From Lutibacter sp. (GTDB lineage: Bacteria; Bacteroidota; Bacteroidia; Flavobacteriales; Flavobacteriaceae), in the NCBI RefSeq assembly GCF_021647475.1, contig NZ_JAKIUR010000091.1, positions 1-6,247 of the forward strand: DNA of 6,247 nt. The letters are read 5' to 3'. The position numbers and the translations under genes are program-made. This document shows, one piece after another, positions 5,653 through 6,247 of the stretch (position 1 is its first letter; the number at the start of each line of letters is the position of its first letter). The notes below the pieces were generated by a model. It did no database searches. It was not told where the DNA came from and worked only from the letters and a program-made list of their open reading frames with translations.

Positions 5653-6121
5653 TTACTGAAATTGTATTTTTTGTTGAAATTCTGCTGGATTTCCTTTATT
5701 TTTGACGAACTCCTTTGTAAAGGAGTCTAGATTGTTGAAAAAGTCGGTAAATTTCACGTAGGTAAAAAGGTGTTTTTGCATTAAACTTATCAAGTTAGAG
5801 AAGCTCCAAGATTTAGTTAATTGCTTCTTCATAATGGTAATTCAGTAGTAAAGCTATAAGCGTACACCAAATCTGTATCTGTATAGCGTTCTTATTATCT
5901 CCATAGAAGTATTGTAGTGGAAAGTTTTGTTTTATCTTTTTAAAAAGTAATTCAATCTCCCAACGCTTTTTGTAAAGCATCGCTATTTGTGCTGCTGGTA
6001 AATCAAAGAGGTTGGTACGAAAGTAATACGCCTTATTCTTTTCTTTATGGTAGAAAGAGACTAACCGTAATGGACTACCTAATAAATTTAGGGCTATTTT
6101 CTTAAGCCGCTTTATTAATAA
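5653..6121 (-). pseudogene. IS4-family transposase, C-terminal fragment with frameshift
   Basis: On the minus strand a frame opens after a TAA at 6122-6124. It includes GSPLRLVSFYHKEKNKAYYF, then RTNLFDLPAAQIA, MLYKKRWEIELLFKKIKQNF and PLQYFYGDNKNAIQIQIW. The YKKRWEIELLFKKIK stretch has the IS4 Y(2)R(3)E(6)K signature and the catalytic glutamate. It resembles the matching part of the intact neighbour's transposase (YKHRWQIETMFKRLKQNF). Near 5839-5850 one base too many shifts the frame. Translation then continues TIMKKQLTKSWSFSNLISLM and ends GNPAEFQQKIQFQ at the stop 5653-5655. The N-terminal domain and first two acidic residues are absent. It cannot make an active transposase. Confidence 0.8.
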
Positions 6122-6123
6122 TT

Positions 6124-6150
6124 AAGACCGTTGCAAAATTCAACAAATTT
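6124..6150. repeat. Possible terminus of a further IS
   Basis: AAGACCGTTGCAAAATTC, directly beside the point where the IS4 fragment is cut off, resembles GAGACCnTTGCAAAA-type ends that I recall from IS5/IS1182-like elements of Bacteroidota. The rest of any such element would lie to the right, mostly outside the window. The assignment is from memory and weak. Confidence 0.25.
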
Positions 6151-6151
6151 C

Positions 6152-6185
6152 ACCAATCCAAGTTTTAGATAAATTTTAGATTGGT
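6152..6185. repeat. Imperfect inverted repeat with a weak terminator-like tail
   Basis: ACCAATCCAA (6152-6161) and TTAGATTGGT (6176-6185) pair at nine of ten positions around a 14-base AT-rich loop. A short T-run follows on the plus strand (6185-6189). It could be a terminator or part of an IS end. The remainder of 6186-6247 is AT-rich and unassigned. Confidence 0.35.
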
Positions 6186-6190
6186 TTTTG

Positions 6191-6247
6191 TCAAAAAATG
6201 TAATTTTCACTTCTTTTTTTGTCTTTGAAGTTCATTTTAATATTGTT
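6191..6247 (-). CDS. Possible 3' tail of an ORF entering from the right edge
   Basis: On the minus strand a frame is open from the edge to a TGA at 6191-6193 and encodes NNIKMNFKDKKRSENYIF. I do not recognise it. At 18 residues it could be chance, or the end of a transposase belonging to the possible IS terminus at 6124-6150. The lysine-rich composition is also what AT-rich noncoding DNA would give. Confidence 0.15.
   Translation of the reverse strand, partial: NNIKMNFKDKKRSENYIF

Larger units (their letters stand above)
5554..6121 (-). mobile_element. Truncated second IS4-family element, minus orientation
   Basis: TGTCCGATAAA (5554-5564) repeats 11 bp of the terminal repeat of the complete element next door. 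It lies about 90 bp beyond the stop of a minus-strand IS4 transposase fragment (5653-6121), close to the 94 bp between stop and end in the intact element. I therefore read this as the right end of a related element that has lost its N-terminal part. An alternative is that 5554-5584 is the left end of a plus-strand copy, because CAGATATAGACAAAA resembles the start region CAGATATGAACAAAA of the complete element. Confidence 0.6.

Noticed and set aside
1..6247. A new defence, toxin-antitoxin, retron or CRISPR-like system
   Set aside because: All intergenic sequence and both strands were read. Everything outside the three housekeeping genes is explained by IS remnants, short AT-rich spacers and terminators, with no repeat array, RNA gene or unassigned gene of useful length.

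Overview
The window looks like a piece of a low-GC Bacteroidota chromosome, most likely a marine-type member of the Flavobacteriaceae. The evidence is the AT-rich sequence, the absence of Shine-Dalgarno sequences before the genes, promoter elements of the Bacteroidota type (TAnnTTTG), and the style of the insertion sequences. Three intact housekeeping genes are flanked and partly overrun by insertion-sequence (IS) debris.

Layout. Positions 1-240 (minus strand) hold an internally deleted IS3-family remnant. It abuts the last ~70 codons of an IS481-like integrase (243-452, minus). Next is an intact fahA (fumarylacetoacetase, 509-1798, minus), divergent from an intact glyA (serine hydroxymethyltransferase, 1914-3188, plus). 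They share a 115-bp intergenic region with a candidate promoter in each direction. glyA ends in a clear intrinsic terminator (3219-3246). A 240-bp spacer with a perfect 9-bp hairpin and a candidate promoter leads to a peroxiredoxin gene of the archaeal/Prx6-like type (3431-4144, plus).

A complete IS4-family element (about 4139-5523, 1385 bp) sits exactly at the 3' end of the peroxiredoxin gene. It has 13-bp perfect terminal inverted repeats, a 9-bp target duplication with one mismatch, and hairpin terminators just inside both ends. Its transposase (398 codons when repaired) is broken by one extra base in a GGG run. Beyond it, tail to tail and only about 30 bp away, lies a 5'-truncated, frameshifted relative on the minus strand (about 5554-6121). 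The window ends with what may be the terminus of yet another IS.

Function. fahA performs the last step of tyrosine/phenylalanine catabolism. glyA supplies glycine and one-carbon units. The peroxiredoxin removes peroxides. The three look like separate transcription units. I found no defence system, CRISPR array, RNA gene or plausible new multi-gene system. The most interesting signal is how the IS4 element has replaced the last codon, the stop codon and the terminator of the peroxiredoxin gene without changing the protein's length.
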